64,000 bases of DNA from Metaphire vulgaris (GCA_018105865.1 CM030859.1:2029501-2093500); one strand, 5' to 3'. Shown: positions 10,276 through 22,388, numbered from the stretch's first letter. Notes: generated from the letters alone by a model not told the origin. Program-made: numbers and translations.

Positions 10276-12218
10276 TAATTTTTCATAAGTCCTTCGAGAA
10301 TGAAGTACCGAGGGCATACAGTATATACATATATAAACACAGTATATATAGTTAATAGAATTATATATACTGTATATAGGCCTACACAATAGTATACATA
10401 TACGTTTTAGTAGCTATAGGCGTATTACTAAAAAAACACAAATCGTGGGATGGCTTGTTTATCCTTCAAACAATCGTTGAAAGACGAGATATGAAAAGGA
10501 TCCATTGGATGTCAGCGAGACAGCGATGGAAACCCGGTGTATCTACTCTCTTTCCCTACTAAGAAAGAGGGGCGAGGGAGAGGGGAAGATGGAGGGAAAG
10601 AGGGAGGGAAAAAAGGGAACCCGTATATAGTTTGAAGTTAAACAGAAATTTTCGTTCTGCATGACTCTCAATTCATTATTGCTTTCCCGATGCAGGCGCA
10701 CGTCGAAATGAATTTTTAGCAGGGGGGGCAGATTTTCCGAGGCGAGGTGTTTGGTTGTCACATTTTTTTCTGTGGACAAGCCAAAAAAAGGTCATTTCCT
10801 ATATGTTTTTGAACAGAAAATTTCAAGGGGTACAGATCTGCACCCCCAGCCTCGTCTTCCAGGGAGTGCGCTGCACCCCTTTTTTTCCAGGCGGTGCAGC
10901 TGCACCCCCTGCACCCTCACTTCGTACGGACCTGTCCCGATGTGTTTGATATTATAGCTTTGATGCATTTTGGAGCCGATACAGACTCCTATACATACAT
11001 ATCATTGGCGTAGCCACAGGAAGGGGAAGGCATGGAGTCGTACCTTCTATTTTGGTCGTATAGGACTTGCGCAAAACCGCTGAGAAATTTGAGTGGGGGG
11101 ATGAGGGGGGGTAGGTGCATGATCGAAGAGAATATGTGAATGTTCGAAGAAACTTGACAAGTTTCTTTTTTTGATCGTCGCACAGAAATGTCGATGTACC
11201 CCCCTATTCCGGAACCATGGTTGCACCAATGATAAGCCTACATGGGTACATTTAGGCCTATACTCTAACGGAGTGTTAAGGTATTTTGAAAGCACTGTCG
11301 AAAAATCGCCGCAAAATGTTTGCCCTCTATATAGTGATATTGGACGGATATATATATAGGACCTATACTATTGGCACACAGTGGGACGATATGAGCGAGA
11401 ATTCTTTAAATTTTGCCCTCGGGAGTTGATGCATGATATCGCAACAAGATTTCGAAGTCAAGAGAATATTCGAGATAGGCTGACATGTATAGCCTATGCA
11501 TAGAGAGATACACGCGACATCGTTTTATTCCCACAGACCTTCGGAAATGAAATCCGATCGACGAATACCATTTTTAAAATATATAAATTCAGCGTTTTGT
11601 CAAAACGCGAGACAAAAAACGCGTCTCCATATGCTTCGAAGTTTCTCTTCATACGCGAACGAACCCAAGCCAACGGCACCACTCTACTATTTAGAATTCT
11701 ATATAGATAAACACTGTCGCTTGTCTGTCAATTGCAGATTCAGAATGCGTTTGGAAATAAGACGAAAAATAACAAAAAGAATCTTAAGATCTTGCCATGT
11801 TCCTGCCAGTGGGAGGTCCAGATGCTCAGGCTTATACGCGGGATGCATTTGCGAACTTTAATAGTAAAACTGAACAGACTGGAAGTGTTAACTCTTGCGT
11901 GCCATGCATGGGTCTTTCTTTTGTTGTGGCATCGGTTGTTGTCTATCTGGTGTGTTAATCATTATCATCATCATCATCATCATCTTGGTGGTTATCATGC
12001 AGCGTTTCCCATGCACCATACAGAAGACTATGAAACTATCTTCAGAGCCGTTATCCGGGCACCGCGCGTTCCAGTGGGTGGTCCGCGCTAAAAGAAATGC
12101 ATGCCAGGTGGAATCAAACGAGTACAAGGGCGGAACCAGGAAATCAGTTTTGGGGGGCACTTTCTTCGTTTTCCTTTCCCCATTCTGCCTTGCCCCATCC
12201 CTTCGGTGTGGATTGATA

Positions 12219-12416
12219 CATGTGGCGGCTCCACATGCGAGACCCGAGGGGGCGTACCCCCTAGTGAATGCCTGCCCTTTAGTGCCCCCCCTTCAGTTGA
12301 TACCCTATGTTTACTACAGTACTACATACCTATCAGCAAATGATTGGCCCCATGCTAAGAAGTCGCCACCCCAACGCCCACCCACACTCGCTTGCCAAAT
12401 TCTGGAGCCGCCACTG
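12219..12416. mobile_element. hAT-type MITE, CAGTGGCGGCTCC family
   Basis: Diverged left end CATGTGGCGGCTCC and intact right end GGAGCCGCCACTG. No clear target duplication. Confidence 0.55.
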
Positions 12417-12540
12417 TGTGTTGTTAGAATTAATTATTGAAACTTGCTTATTCGTATCTTTGTAGCCTTTTCGCCATATTGTGGGGAATTAGGAACATAG
12501 AATAATTTCGAGAGTGGATTTGGAATTGTGGAAACCAGAA

Positions 12541-12728
12541 CAGGGGCGTAGCGACGGGGGGGTATATCGGTATATATACCTCCCCAAATTCAGTCTACCT
12601 TAAAAGTTTTTTATGTGATTTGCATGTGGTTATATGTGGTTTATATTGTTTATGTGGGTTATAGTTCAGATTTATACCCACCCAAAATATTTATACCCTC
12701 CCAAATCAAATTCCTGGCTACGCCCCTG
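12541..12728. mobile_element. hAT-type MITE, CAGGGGCGTAGC family
   Basis: Ends CAGGGGCGTAGCG and GCTACGCCCCTG. The flanks AACCAGAA and AACCCGAA form an 8-bp target duplication with one mismatch. Confidence 0.8.
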
Positions 12729-12748
12729 AACCCGAACACGTCTGAATG

Positions 12749-12947
12749 CAGGGCCTGTTTTAACTCGCAGTGATACACAAAATGTGCAGTCATAACACGA
12801 AACTGTGCAGTGGTAACATGCAATTTTCTGTGCTTTGTGGGCAGTGATAAATTTTCAGGACGACCTTTTTTGCATGTATTTTTGCGCGGATGTCCACAAA
12901 TTTTCTGAGTTTAGTGCAGTGATAATTTTTTCGTAAAACAGTCTCTG
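12749..12947. mobile_element. hAT-type MITE, CAGGGACTGTTT family
   Basis: Ends CAGGGCCTGTTTTAA and AAAACAGTCTCTG. The flanks TCTGAATG and TCTGAACG form the 8-bp target duplication. It carries GACGACCTTTTTTGCATG at 12859. Confidence 0.75.
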
Positions 12948-13255
12948 TCTGAACGCCTTCGTATAAACTTGTTTCTTGTATATTACCCTATACGCAGCTT
13001 CATCAAACATCTGACTGAAACTGTTGAGACGTCAGCAGGTGAAAGAAAACTCCATGTATAATGTATATCCTATCTATGACACCAGTGGCGTAGCGTGACT
13101 TTTGGGGGCCCGGGGGGGGGCATCTTTGACATGGGGGCCCCAGAGTTTCGAGCTGACGAGCAAAAAAAACGTTATCGTCGTCTCCACCTTTTTAACCCTG
13201 ACAAGCAAAAAAAGGTCACCACCACATCATTTCTGGGTTAGGGTTAAGTTTAAGT

Positions 13256-13375
13256 TACCGGCCTATTTGGCGTTGTGCGACCGGTTCTCGTCAGAACACC
13301 GAAGTTAAGCAACGTCGAGCGCGGTTAGTACTTGGATGGGTGACCATCCCGGGATCTAATCGTGATGCCGGCGGC
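13256..13375 (+). rRNA. 5S rRNA-like sequence (pseudogene or SINE head)
   Basis: About 118 bp with the internal control regions of 5S rRNA genes: GAAGTTAAGCAACGTCGAGC, then GGTTAGTACTTGGATGGGTG and ACC. The CCGGCC and GCCGGCGGCC ends can pair as helix I. It has substitutions relative to canonical 5S, and about 185 bp of non-5S sequence follow before a T run. This points to a 5S-derived SINE rather than a working rRNA gene. Confidence 0.7.
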
Positions 13376-13570
13376 CAACCAAGCCGTTCATCGCTTAGGC
13401 GTCGATAAATTGGTAGCAGCGCTAAGCTGCGAAGGTAAAACCAGGTCCAGAGAAAGTAATGGCAACCCCTCTAGATTAATGGCGTAGGCCACCTGCGTCA
13501 ACCAAAAGTACCGAGATCAGCGCCGGACCCCTACGCTCGTTCGAGTATGGGACTACCTTTTTTACCTTAA
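13376..13570 (+). mobile_element. Body of the 5S-headed (SINE3-like) element
   Basis: Directly continues the 5S-like head and ends in ACCTTTTTTACC, a pol III terminator-like T run. It includes GTAATGGCAACCCCTCTAG and a GCGTAGGCCACCTGCG block. The family is not one I can name. Confidence 0.5.
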
Positions 13571-13962
13571 GTTAGGGTTAGCCCTAACCAACCCTAGCTT
13601 AGACCCCTCTTCGCCCCCTTCCGCCCGGGGCCCGGGGGCTGTCGACAAAGTGCCCCCCGCCCCCTAGTTACGCCACTGTATGACACCTAATAATGATAGC
13701 CTAATATCCCTTAGTATAACATCGGAATCCTCTTTGTTATACATTATTATCTATTATTCAGTGGCGTAACCAGCTTATGCAAAGTGGTGTTGTTAACTGG
13801 AGGCTCTATGCAACTGAAATTAAAGCCGCGGCCGACCATTGGCCAACCCCCTCCGCCCCCACTATCCTCCTTCAACCAAAAGTCAACGGATAAATTGTGT
13901 TGGTCATATTTTTTGAAATGGGGTTGTTTGAACAACCCCAAACAACCCTGAGGCAAACGTTT

Positions 13963-13983
13963 ATATTATTATTATTATTATTA

Positions 13984-14042
<59 letters not shown>

Positions 14043-14160
14043 TATCGTTATCCTCCTTGATAGGCCTATTTATAGACTCAAACAGACCACAAACGTTTAT
14101 AAATGATGACGATGATGATGATGATGAAGATGATGACGACGATGATGATAATGATGATGA
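13963..14160. repeat. (ATT)n and (GAT)n microsatellites
   Basis: About 80 bp of ATT repeats to 14042, then GATGAT/GACGAT repeats from about 14105 to 14160. Confidence 0.9.
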
Positions 14161-14802
14161 GAGAGAGAGACAGGAAGAGTTCTAGATTTTTGGACCAGAC
14201 ACATCAAATGAGGGTTCAGCCCTGTTGGAATCATCGTGGTGCCTCAGAAATAGTATAGCCATCTATATATTATACGTGAAACTAAATCTTCAATTATAAT
14301 TATTAGTTTATCAGATGTTCCATTATTAAGATTTCTCAACTTAGGAATCTCATCGTTCCAGCAGGACAAGCAATCCACAGGGGCCGGCTTTGATTACTGC
14401 ACCCCACCCATGGGCGTAAACCTCTGTTAGGCCTCTATGGGCCCGATTTCACCCACTTATAGAGTGGCTACCCAAGGGGGAAGGAATAAGAGTCAGGCGC
14501 TACACGCAGGGATATTTTTACACCCCAACATCCCCCAATCTGAGACCAACGCGAATCTGGTACGTGGTCTGGGGCAGGTTGGGGGGGGGCAGTTGCCCCC
14601 ATTTGCCCTCGCCCCCGTTTCGGCGACGCTAATGCTTCGTCCAAGTTTACGTCTTTGAGTTTCGGTTTCCATTTCTGTGCAAAATCTACAAATCCCAATT
14701 TCATTGAACCGACAGAAAGTGCAATTCTTAACCCCCACCCCCGCACTCCTTCGTCGAAAACCTGACGAACCATGCACTGGACTCTGGAGACTGCCTTGAA
14801 TG

Positions 14803-14983
14803 TACTGGACCCCCGGATTTGGCAAGTGGGGGGCATTATGCTGGGAACTTCTAGGCATGGGCCAACCATTTGATGATATAGGAATGTAGTAGTATAGGAC
14901 TAAGTACAGGATCCCAACAGGGGGCCGCTGGGGGTCTAGGCATTCAATTGGGGGCACGGGGTCCCCATGTGGAGCCGCCACTG
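14803..14983. mobile_element. hAT-type MITE fragment, CAGTGGCGGCTCC family
   Basis: The right end GGAGCCGCCACTG is intact. The left end is degraded around GGACCCCCGGATTTGGCAAG. Confidence 0.5.
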
Positions 14984-15107
14984 GTCCCGAAATTTCCGAT
15001 AGGTACCAATGAGTATTACGCCCATGTAGAAGATTGTTGATGCATAGGGATGGGGTAAAAAGACATGGGGCTTGGCACCCCAACACTTTAGCACCCACGT
15101 TTACTAC

Positions 15108-15274
15108 CAGGGACGTAGCCAGGAATTTGATTGGGGTATAATGTGATTTGGAAGGTATAAATCTCTTTTAAAAAACTGTGAAAATCGTAAAAATACATTA
15201 AAAATTTTAAGGTAAGCCTATAGTCTGATTTTTGGGGGTATATATGCCGATACACCCCCGCCGCTACGCCCCTG
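15108..15274. mobile_element. hAT-type MITE next to the DMRT2 exon 1 donor
   Basis: Ends CAGGGACGTAGCC and GCTACGCCCCTG, with perfect 8-bp duplication TTTACTAC. Its end lies about 36 bp inside intron 1 from the donor of DMRT2 exon 1. The sequence just outside it (ctacgccattg) looks like the end of a second, older MITE. Confidence 0.8.
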
Positions 15275-15311
15275 TTTACTACGCCATTGCTCCCCCCGTA
15301 TATTCACCCAC

Positions 15312-15823
15312 CTTCTGAGGGCCACTTGGGCTGCCATCACCCTCTGACGTTCCACGACCAGGAGACAGTTGGCGCACTGACAGTCCCTCCACCGACAGTA
15401 GCGCTTGTGCCCCTTCAGGCACGACACGACCCCGTGGTTCCGACACCGGGCGCACTTCGGGGTGCGCAGCAGCCGACGACACGGCGACGGTCCCGCGCCC
15501 CCACCGCCACCGGCCGCGGCGGAGGAGGAGGCCCTGGTGGGGGTCTTCGCTCCCCCGGACCCGGGCCCAAGAGACGCGGTGTCGGTGGCGGCGGCGGCGT
15601 CGTTGCAAAGCGAGGAGGGCGCCATGTCCGGTTCGACGGAACGCCTCTTGTGCGCAGAGGGAGACGATCGGTGGGGGGAGGGGGTAGTCTGGTCATCGTC
15701 TGACCCTTCGATGTCCAGGTACTCTTCTTCGTCTTCCTCTTCGTCGTCCTCCTCTTCGTCTTCTTCTAAGTATCCGTCGATGTCGCTCTCGTACGTTCCC
15801 GACTCTACGTCCGAGAGACTCAT
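15312..15823 (-). CDS. DMRT2: DMRT2-like transcription factor, exon 1 (DM domain)
   Basis: The ATG at 15823 opens [14 protein letters not shown], followed by a long Asp/Glu run (residues 20-45), a Ser/Pro/Gly-rich region and a DM domain at about 120-171. The intertwined zinc ligands are visible: C124, C127, H130, C135, H139, C143, C148, C150, C153. The block [14 protein letters not shown] and [20 protein letters not shown] is the DMRT2 version of the domain, distinct from DMRT1/3/4/5. The exon ends AGAAG|GTGGGT, leaving two bases of an Arg codon that exon 2 completes. DM factors bind the DNA minor groove. DMRT2 acts in somite and left-right patterning in vertebrates; its role here is unknown. 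In-frame codons extend upstream to a Met at 15910, but they are CAT/CAG repeat sequence, so I prefer 15823. Confidence 0.9.
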
Positions 15824-15904
15824 GATGATGATGGTGTTTTGTTGTTGTTGATGATGATGATGATGACGATGATGATGATACTGTCGAATCAAAAACGCTA
15901 GAAA

Positions 15905-16175
15905 TGCCAAATTTCGAAATTTCCCACTTGAATATCCTGCTTAAATCTCCGACTCAAGTCTCTGACTTAAATTCCTGATTTAAAATTCCGACCGAAGTTT
16001 CCGACACAGGCTAAATTTCCGACATTAATTCAGATTCAAGTCTGTGGCTTAAATTTCCCACTTGAGTTTCTTCTTGCTTAAATCCCTGATTCAAATTTCC
16101 GACGTAGGGCCTACTTGTCTGGCATAAATTTGCGATTTAGATTTCCCACTTAAGTTTCTGACTTAAAGGTCTGAC
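15905..16175. repeat. Degenerate 14-15 bp repeat upstream of DMRT2
   Basis: About 270 bp in which variants of AAATTTCCGACTTAAG recur imperfectly with 12-16 bp spacing, in the immediate 5' flank of DMRT2. Confidence 0.6.
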
Positions 16176-16920
16176 TTGCTAACGACATTGTTCCATCGAT
16201 GACGACTTCTCGGTATTAGAATCCAGGTATCATCAGACCACAGTAATGGTAAGTTAACAAAGCGTTCAAAGTCCATTCGATGCTACGACCAGAAATCGTC
16301 GAAATTTTTTCCGAACTGCTTATCCTTAGCATAAGACCTCCTCGATGTAAGATGCCCCAGTTGTCTTCGCAATGGTCGGGTGGTAGTGCCAGCGTTCTTC
16401 CAGCTGGATACGATCGAGATATAAGCCACGCCTTCTGCCCCCGACGCCGCCCAATCAACGTACAGGTAAGCCTGTCAGTCTAAGCCGAAGCTGAAGATAC
16501 GGAGGCTGTGTTTAAATCAGCGAAGGGTCTTCTGAGTAAGTGTTCTTATATCCGGGATCCAGTGTGTAATTTTTTTGTCCAGTCTAATTTCTAGGCCTTA
16601 TCGGGGGAGGGGGAATTCCCGGCCCCCAAAGTTTGAGATTCCCCAAACATTTGGACATTTTGGCAAGTAGTATGTATGACCTCCCCAAAGTCTGTTTCCC
16701 CCCAAAATTTTAAACTCCCCCCAATGTCTGGTGGCTAGAATGAACACTGGATCCTCTGCAAGTGGCCATCGACTTCCCTTCTATCACGCATGGTCGTAAA
16801 CTTCTATTAGGCCTCTTGGCTTGAACCCTCACCCCCACTTTTTACTGTAAGAGGCTACCATAAGGGAAGGGACAAAGTATAGGGGCAAGGCCCTACTTTT
16901 TCATTCATGTCTATGTCTAT

Positions 16921-17106
16921 TAGTGGCAGCTTCAGGATTTGGCAAGTGGGTGGGGGCGTTGGGGTGACAATTTCTAAGCATGGGGCAATCATTTGTTGAT
17001 AGATATGTAGTAGTAAGTAGAGGGTCCCAACAGTGAGGGCCACTGGGAGACCAGGCATTCAATAGGGGGCACGGCCCCCCTGGGTCCCCATGTGGAGCCG
17101 CCACTG
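16921..17106. mobile_element. hAT-type MITE, CAGTGGCGGCTCC family
   Basis: Ends TAGTGGCAGCTTC and GGAGCCGCCACTG, with perfect 8-bp duplication ATGTCTAT. Confidence 0.8.
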
Positions 17107-17266
17107 ATGTCTATGCCAGTGCTTCTATGCATCACAAAGTGGCGCTATAGAAATTCAAAATTAGATTAATTATAGATTTGACCTGAACCGTTAGATAGTT
17201 TTGGAGGCGCGGAGTTCAAATTGACCAATGGCCAGCCCAGCCTTGGCTCCTGCGATGACTGCCGAG

Positions 17267-17267
<1 letters not shown>

Positions 17268-17341
<74 letters not shown>
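17268..17341. repeat. (AT)n microsatellite
   Basis: A pure AT run of about 74 bp. Confidence 0.95.
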
Positions 17342-17342
<1 letters not shown>

Positions 17343-17436
17343 CCCATATAACCTGAGCCTTTCTGTGGAAGCCATAAACACTATTTTTTACTATATAACG
17401 CTATAGTAGACTTACAGTATAGGACTTTGTTATAAC

Positions 17437-17704
17437 CAGAGGCGTATCTAGGGTATTCGGCCCCGGGGACAAAGTGTACGTTGGCGCCCCTAACAACTGA
17501 CAAGCAAAAAAGGTCCTCACATCGTTTTCGGCGCCCCTCAACTCTCTCTTCATATAGTGCTGACGAGCAAAAAAAGGTCCTCGCAAGTGTTTCTTCTACT
17601 TTATTGTGCATTTCACTTACCCAAATATCCAATTTTGGCGCCCCCTCACCTCGGCTCCCGGGGACATGTGTACCCCCCTGCCCTCCCCTATAGATCCGCC
17701 TCTG
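17437..17704. mobile_element. hAT-type MITE, CAGAGGCGTATCTAGG family
   Basis: Ends CAGAGGCGTATCTAGG and GATCCGCCTCTG, with perfect 8-bp duplication GTTATAAC. It has inserted into a Pogo-like copy whose halves flank it (17404-17436 and 17705-17820). Two TGACRAGCAAAAAAGGTC motifs lie at 17498 and 17561. Confidence 0.85.
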
Positions 17705-17978
17705 GTTATAACGTATTTAGCTTGGTCTGTGATATCCGAGGTATACGTTAACGTTATATTCAATTCCATCCAATACGGTAGCGCATCACACGGGGCCGTG
17801 CTTTGCGGTATATAGTCTACTTAATAACCAAGCAGGGGGCCGGAGCCACTAAATACATAAATTAAGTTATGCCTTATAATCGTCAGTATTCTGTAGGCTT
17901 ATAGGTTATACAGGATCAGTGGTCGCTTCGTTTTAATTGATGACAAACTCTTACCGAAGTTGAGTAATGAGGTTGTAC

Positions 17979-17982
<4 letters not shown>

Positions 17983-18069
<87 letters not shown>
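17983..18069. repeat. (AT)n microsatellite
   Basis: An AT run of about 87 bp. Confidence 0.95.
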
Positions 18070-18072
<3 letters not shown>

Positions 18073-18389
18073 GATATTGAAATGTTAAGACACCGCGTTT
18101 CAGAAAAAGACTCGGATTAAAGGCGTGGCAGACGCCACGCGGTGTAACCGAAGTAAACCTCGTACAAAGGTACATGACATTTCTCTAAGTAGGTATCGAT
18201 GTAATCGACACTGAAAATCCAGAAGCCTGTCCGTCCGTATTGTAATTAAATTTGACAAACATGACTCGGTCGAAAGCCGATATATAATATCGTGTTAATA
18301 GTATACATCAGAGTTGAACATTGGATGCGTGCATCCGACATTTACTGTATACCATCGCATATATACATGTAGGCGCCTATACATGTACA

Positions 18390-18532
18390 GTAGTACTTCG
18401 TTATAACGGACTCGGTTATATATAGCGTATACTAGGTTTTAACGTACCGCAATGTACAGTACGGTTCCGTTTGATGCGCTACCGTATTGGACGGTATTTG
18501 GTATAACTTACCTCGGACATTATAGGCTACGT
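18390..18532. mobile_element. Pogo/Tigger-like MITE fragment
   Basis: Begins CAGTAGTACTTCGTTATAAC. It shares the interior (gatgcgctaccgtattggacgg) with the copies at 6.4, 17.4 and 19.0 kb. Confidence 0.5.
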
Positions 18533-18765
18533 CAGAGATGGACAAGGGTCAACTATTACTTAAAACCCAACCCAACCCATTATGATTCAGACTCGACCCG
18601 ACCCACAAAAACAATATGGTTACTTGACCCAACCCAACCCACCGTATACTACAAAACAATATCTTAAACCATGACTTATTTTCTAATCCAACTCACCATA
18701 AACATGAACATTTCTTACCCAACCCAACTCCATCCAACCCAACCCATGAATGGACCCAGGCCTTG
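18533..18765. mobile_element. hAT MITE fragment, CAGAGATGGACATGGGT family
   Basis: Left end CAGAGATGGACAAGGGTC and an AACCCAACCC-rich interior. The right end is lost where the next element (18768-18952) begins. Confidence 0.55.
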
Positions 18766-18767
18766 TC

Positions 18768-18952
18768 CAGGGACTAAATGTTTAAAGAAAAAATTATCAC
18801 TGCACTAAACTCAGAAAATTTGTGGACATCCGCGCAAAAACAAGCAAAAAAAACGTCGTGCGGAGAAATCTATCACTGCACAAAGCACATAAAACTGCAT
18901 TTTACCATGCACTGCACATTTTGTGTATCATTGCACGCTAAAATAGGTCCTG
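18768..18952. mobile_element. hAT-type MITE, CAGGGACTGTTT family
   Basis: Left end CAGGGACTAAAT and right end AAAATAGGTCCTG with atcactgcac interior words. The flanks GCCTTGTC and TCTTTGTC match at six of eight bases. Confidence 0.55.
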
Positions 18953-18969
18953 TCTTTGTCCATGTCTGC

Positions 18970-19122
18970 ATGGTACTCGGTTATAACGTACCGCAATGTA
19001 TACGGTCATTCCGTGTGATGCGCTATACCATATTGGTCCTATTGAGTATATAACGTATACATCGGACATTGCATAATAATGTTACAGACCGCTCAGTATA
19101 CGCCATAACGAAGTTTAACTGT
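18970..19122. mobile_element. Pogo/Tigger-like MITE fragment
   Basis: Ends CCATAACGAAGTTTAACTG, the inverse of the CAGTAGAACTTCGTTATAAC start seen at 6.4 and 18.4 kb. Confidence 0.5.
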
Positions 19123-19678
19123 ACTTTTTTTATATCGGTAGAAATACGAGCTGTGCGGTGGTTAGCCGGGCGGCAATTTCGTCGAACGAAATTATCGTCT
19201 ATATCCGACGTAGGCCTATATACAGGTTCGCTTAGCAACGAACCGGAAAACTCCATTTATTCCCCTTCAACCTGACGGCAACACTACACCTCATATATAA
19301 CCACAAGGAATTACAGATTATTTATAGACGAGATGTCACGTGGTAGGGTTACTGCAGCGCAGGGGTCTGAAAGTTGTGCGTATTGATTTTCGTGTGTTTT
19401 TCTCGGTTTGAGTGTTTGATTGTCTTTTCGTTGGCTGCTGAAGCTGATCACGAAGAATCATCTATAGGATAAACGATGTCGTTCGATCGTTTCTGAACAT
19501 GGTGAGCTTGTTGAGCATCGATCGGGACCTTCGCCTTCCGAGAGAAGTTGACTCTCCTCAGTTCATTTCTCGTGAATTTACATTATAAGGCTAATGCAGA
19601 GTGAAGAGACTATTTTTGCTATAGAGTTAAATTGGTTTCAGCTGCATGCTGTTTCAAGTTGAGCAAGTTGAGTCACTC

Positions 19679-20054
<376 letters not shown>

Positions 20055-20441
20055 TCAGAGCGAGACTATGTTAGGGCGTGCGTAATTGAGAGGTTTTCTT
20101 TTGGCCGAGTCCTCCGATGAAAGTGGAAATGTGATGCGTGGAAAATTAAGAAATAAGCAGAGAACCGCTGTTGGAGGAAGCACATGCAGTACAACGATCA
20201 AAGGAATGTGGTATTCAAAGACTGGGCTAAGAAATTACCAAACGAATCGGCGATGAAGTTTCCCGAATCTGCATGGCTTCAATGTCGGATTGTTGCTCTC
20301 GAACAGTGGCGTAGCCAGGTTTTGAGAATGGCGGTGGGGGGGACTTCGACGTTTTCCACCCAAAATGTCTTGACGAGCAAAAATGATCGCGTCGTCTCAA
20401 ACGTTTTAATTAAAGTCTGTTGTCTTGTGCGTAGTGTCCTG

Positions 20442-20597
20442 CAGGGGCGTAGCCAGGAATTTGATTGGGGAGTATAATATGTGATTTTGGGGGTATAGAT
20501 CTTAAAAACTTCGAAAATCTTAAAAATACATTAAAAATTTAAGGTAATCTGATTTTTGGGGTATATATACCGATGTACCCCTGTCGCTACGCCTCTG
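20442..20597. mobile_element. hAT-type MITE, CAGGGGCGTAGC family
   Basis: Ends CAGGGGCGTAGCC and GCTACGCCTCTG; flanks GTGTCCTG and GTGCCCTG. It sits downstream of a lone CAGTGGCGTAGCCAGG end at about 20305. Confidence 0.8.
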
Positions 20598-20929
20598 GTG
20601 CCCTGACCTCTGGACAGTGTCCTGACCTCTGACCTTTGACCGCGGCCGACAACCGGGCGCAGGACCACAGACTACGCGAACCCGAACCCGCTTTCGTCTC
20701 AAGGGGAACAGTGGTACTCGAAACAAGGCAATGATCCTCGAAACAGACGCGGTTAATGGCTTCGAACCCTTCTTTAGGGTTAACGGAAGCGAAGTGGAAG
20801 TGGAGGTGGGGGGGGGGCGGGGTATTAATCCATCCACTCAACGTAGTTGTACCGTCAAAACGCATCTACAATTTCATTAACCTAAGGTTCACTTACTTTA
20901 CCTTCGGTGGAATTTTTCGGACGTCTAAT

Positions 20930-21125
20930 TAGAAAGGAAGTATTGGAAATTCTAGTCATAACGGGGAAAATAGAGGGACAAATAGCAAGAGGAAGACATA
21001 GAATAAAGCATACAGACAGCCTAAGAGAAGCAACAAGAACTAAAGACAACATCGAACTGATAAGGAAAGCCAGAAACAGAGCTTGAGTCTAAATCTATGG
21101 TCGCCGTCGTAGCAATACATGGCAC
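20930..21125 (+). mobile_element. RTE-like LINE 3' end fragment
   Basis: Shares the interior and terminal words of the 9.0 kb fragment (gaaatt..agtcataacgggg, cgaactgataagg, atggtcgccgtcgtagcaat). Confidence 0.5.
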
Positions 21126-21150
21126 ATAAAAAAGAAGAGTCATCTTTCTC

Positions 21151-21363
21151 CTCTGTCTGTCTGTCTGTCTGTCTGCATGTCTGTCTGTTTCTCTTTTTTC
21201 TTCTCTCTCTCTCTGTTTCTTTGTAAAGTAAAGTAAAATCTCGTGGATTTCTATAGCGCCTTGGAAAGCAGCACAACAGTAGCTGCTTATTCTTAGGCGC
21301 TTCTTTGTCTCTCTCTGTTTCCCTCGTTCGTTCATTCTTTCTCTCTCTCTTTCTGTCTGTCTG

Positions 21364-21411
<48 letters not shown>

Positions 21412-21524
21412 TCCCTCTCTCCTTTCTCTCTGTCTGTCTGTCTCTGTCTCTATCTGCCTGTCTCTGTCTGTCTGTCTGTCTCTGTCTGTCTGACTGTCTG
21501 CCTGACTGTCTGTCTGTCTGTCTG

Positions 21525-21603
<79 letters not shown>
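21151..21603. repeat. (CTGT)n, (TTTC)n and (TC)n microsatellites
   Basis: Pyrimidine-rich tandem tracts. A short L2-like LINE 3' tail (21222-21300, agtaaaatctcgtggatttc) splits the first two. Confidence 0.9.
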
Positions 21604-21604
<1 letters not shown>

Positions 21605-22388
21605 ATCTCGCTGACAATTTTACGTTCTCCTTTCAAATGGGTTTGACAGGGTTTTTATTTACAACCGAACAACAAGCAAGAACCAATCACCGATAATCTC
21701 CGTATCGCTGCTTGTTTATGAGACTGCCATCTCCCGGCGATGACTAAGCACTTTTCCGCCAGCCCCAATTTCAATTAAGGTTTCGTACCCACCCACTATA
21801 AAAATATTCGTCACCTGGAATTTGCCCTTACCACGGTTTCTTACCCCCTCCCAACCCTTTTATTCCCTCTTGGGGACATGACATTGATCAAAAGTGGCGT
21901 TGTACTTCGGAAAATGATCTGAAAGAAGAGCGCGATTTCGTTATGACATTCGACTTAACCTCCCTCCTCCCCACTGATCGAGTTCGACCCACCATATGAA
22001 AAAAATTAGGGTCCGACCCTAATTTCTTTTCGATTGACGAAAGAAGATATCAAGAGAATCGAATACTTGAATGGGGTCAATTTTTCAAAAAGGAGTGGAA
22101 TGAGGAAGGACGAATTATTGCCCTGACCCTAAAATTTTCGACCTTCGGTGGGTTTGTCATCAGTCAAAACTGTCGACCTCAATGGGGTTAAAATGCCATA
22201 GGAGTTATGATAGTGGCGCCATAGAAGTTCACCGACTGATCGATTGCACACGATAATAATCCTAGACCCCCGGTCCAATAAACTAGAAGGTGTTGAATCA
22301 GCCGATGAAGAGACATATCTATCTTAATATAGAAGAGCCAATCTTCTTGTCACTATCAGGTCCAAATAAATCAGTTTCATTCTGCATT

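Larger units (their letters stand above)
13083..13678. mobile_element. hAT-type MITE carrying a 5S-headed SINE
   Basis: Ends CAGTGGCGTAGCG and TTACGCCACTG with perfect 8-bp target duplication TATGACAC. About 170 bp of MITE sequence, with two TGACRAGCAAAAAA motifs, precede the 5S-like insert and about 110 bp follow it. At 596 bp it is the longest member of its family here. Confidence 0.8.
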
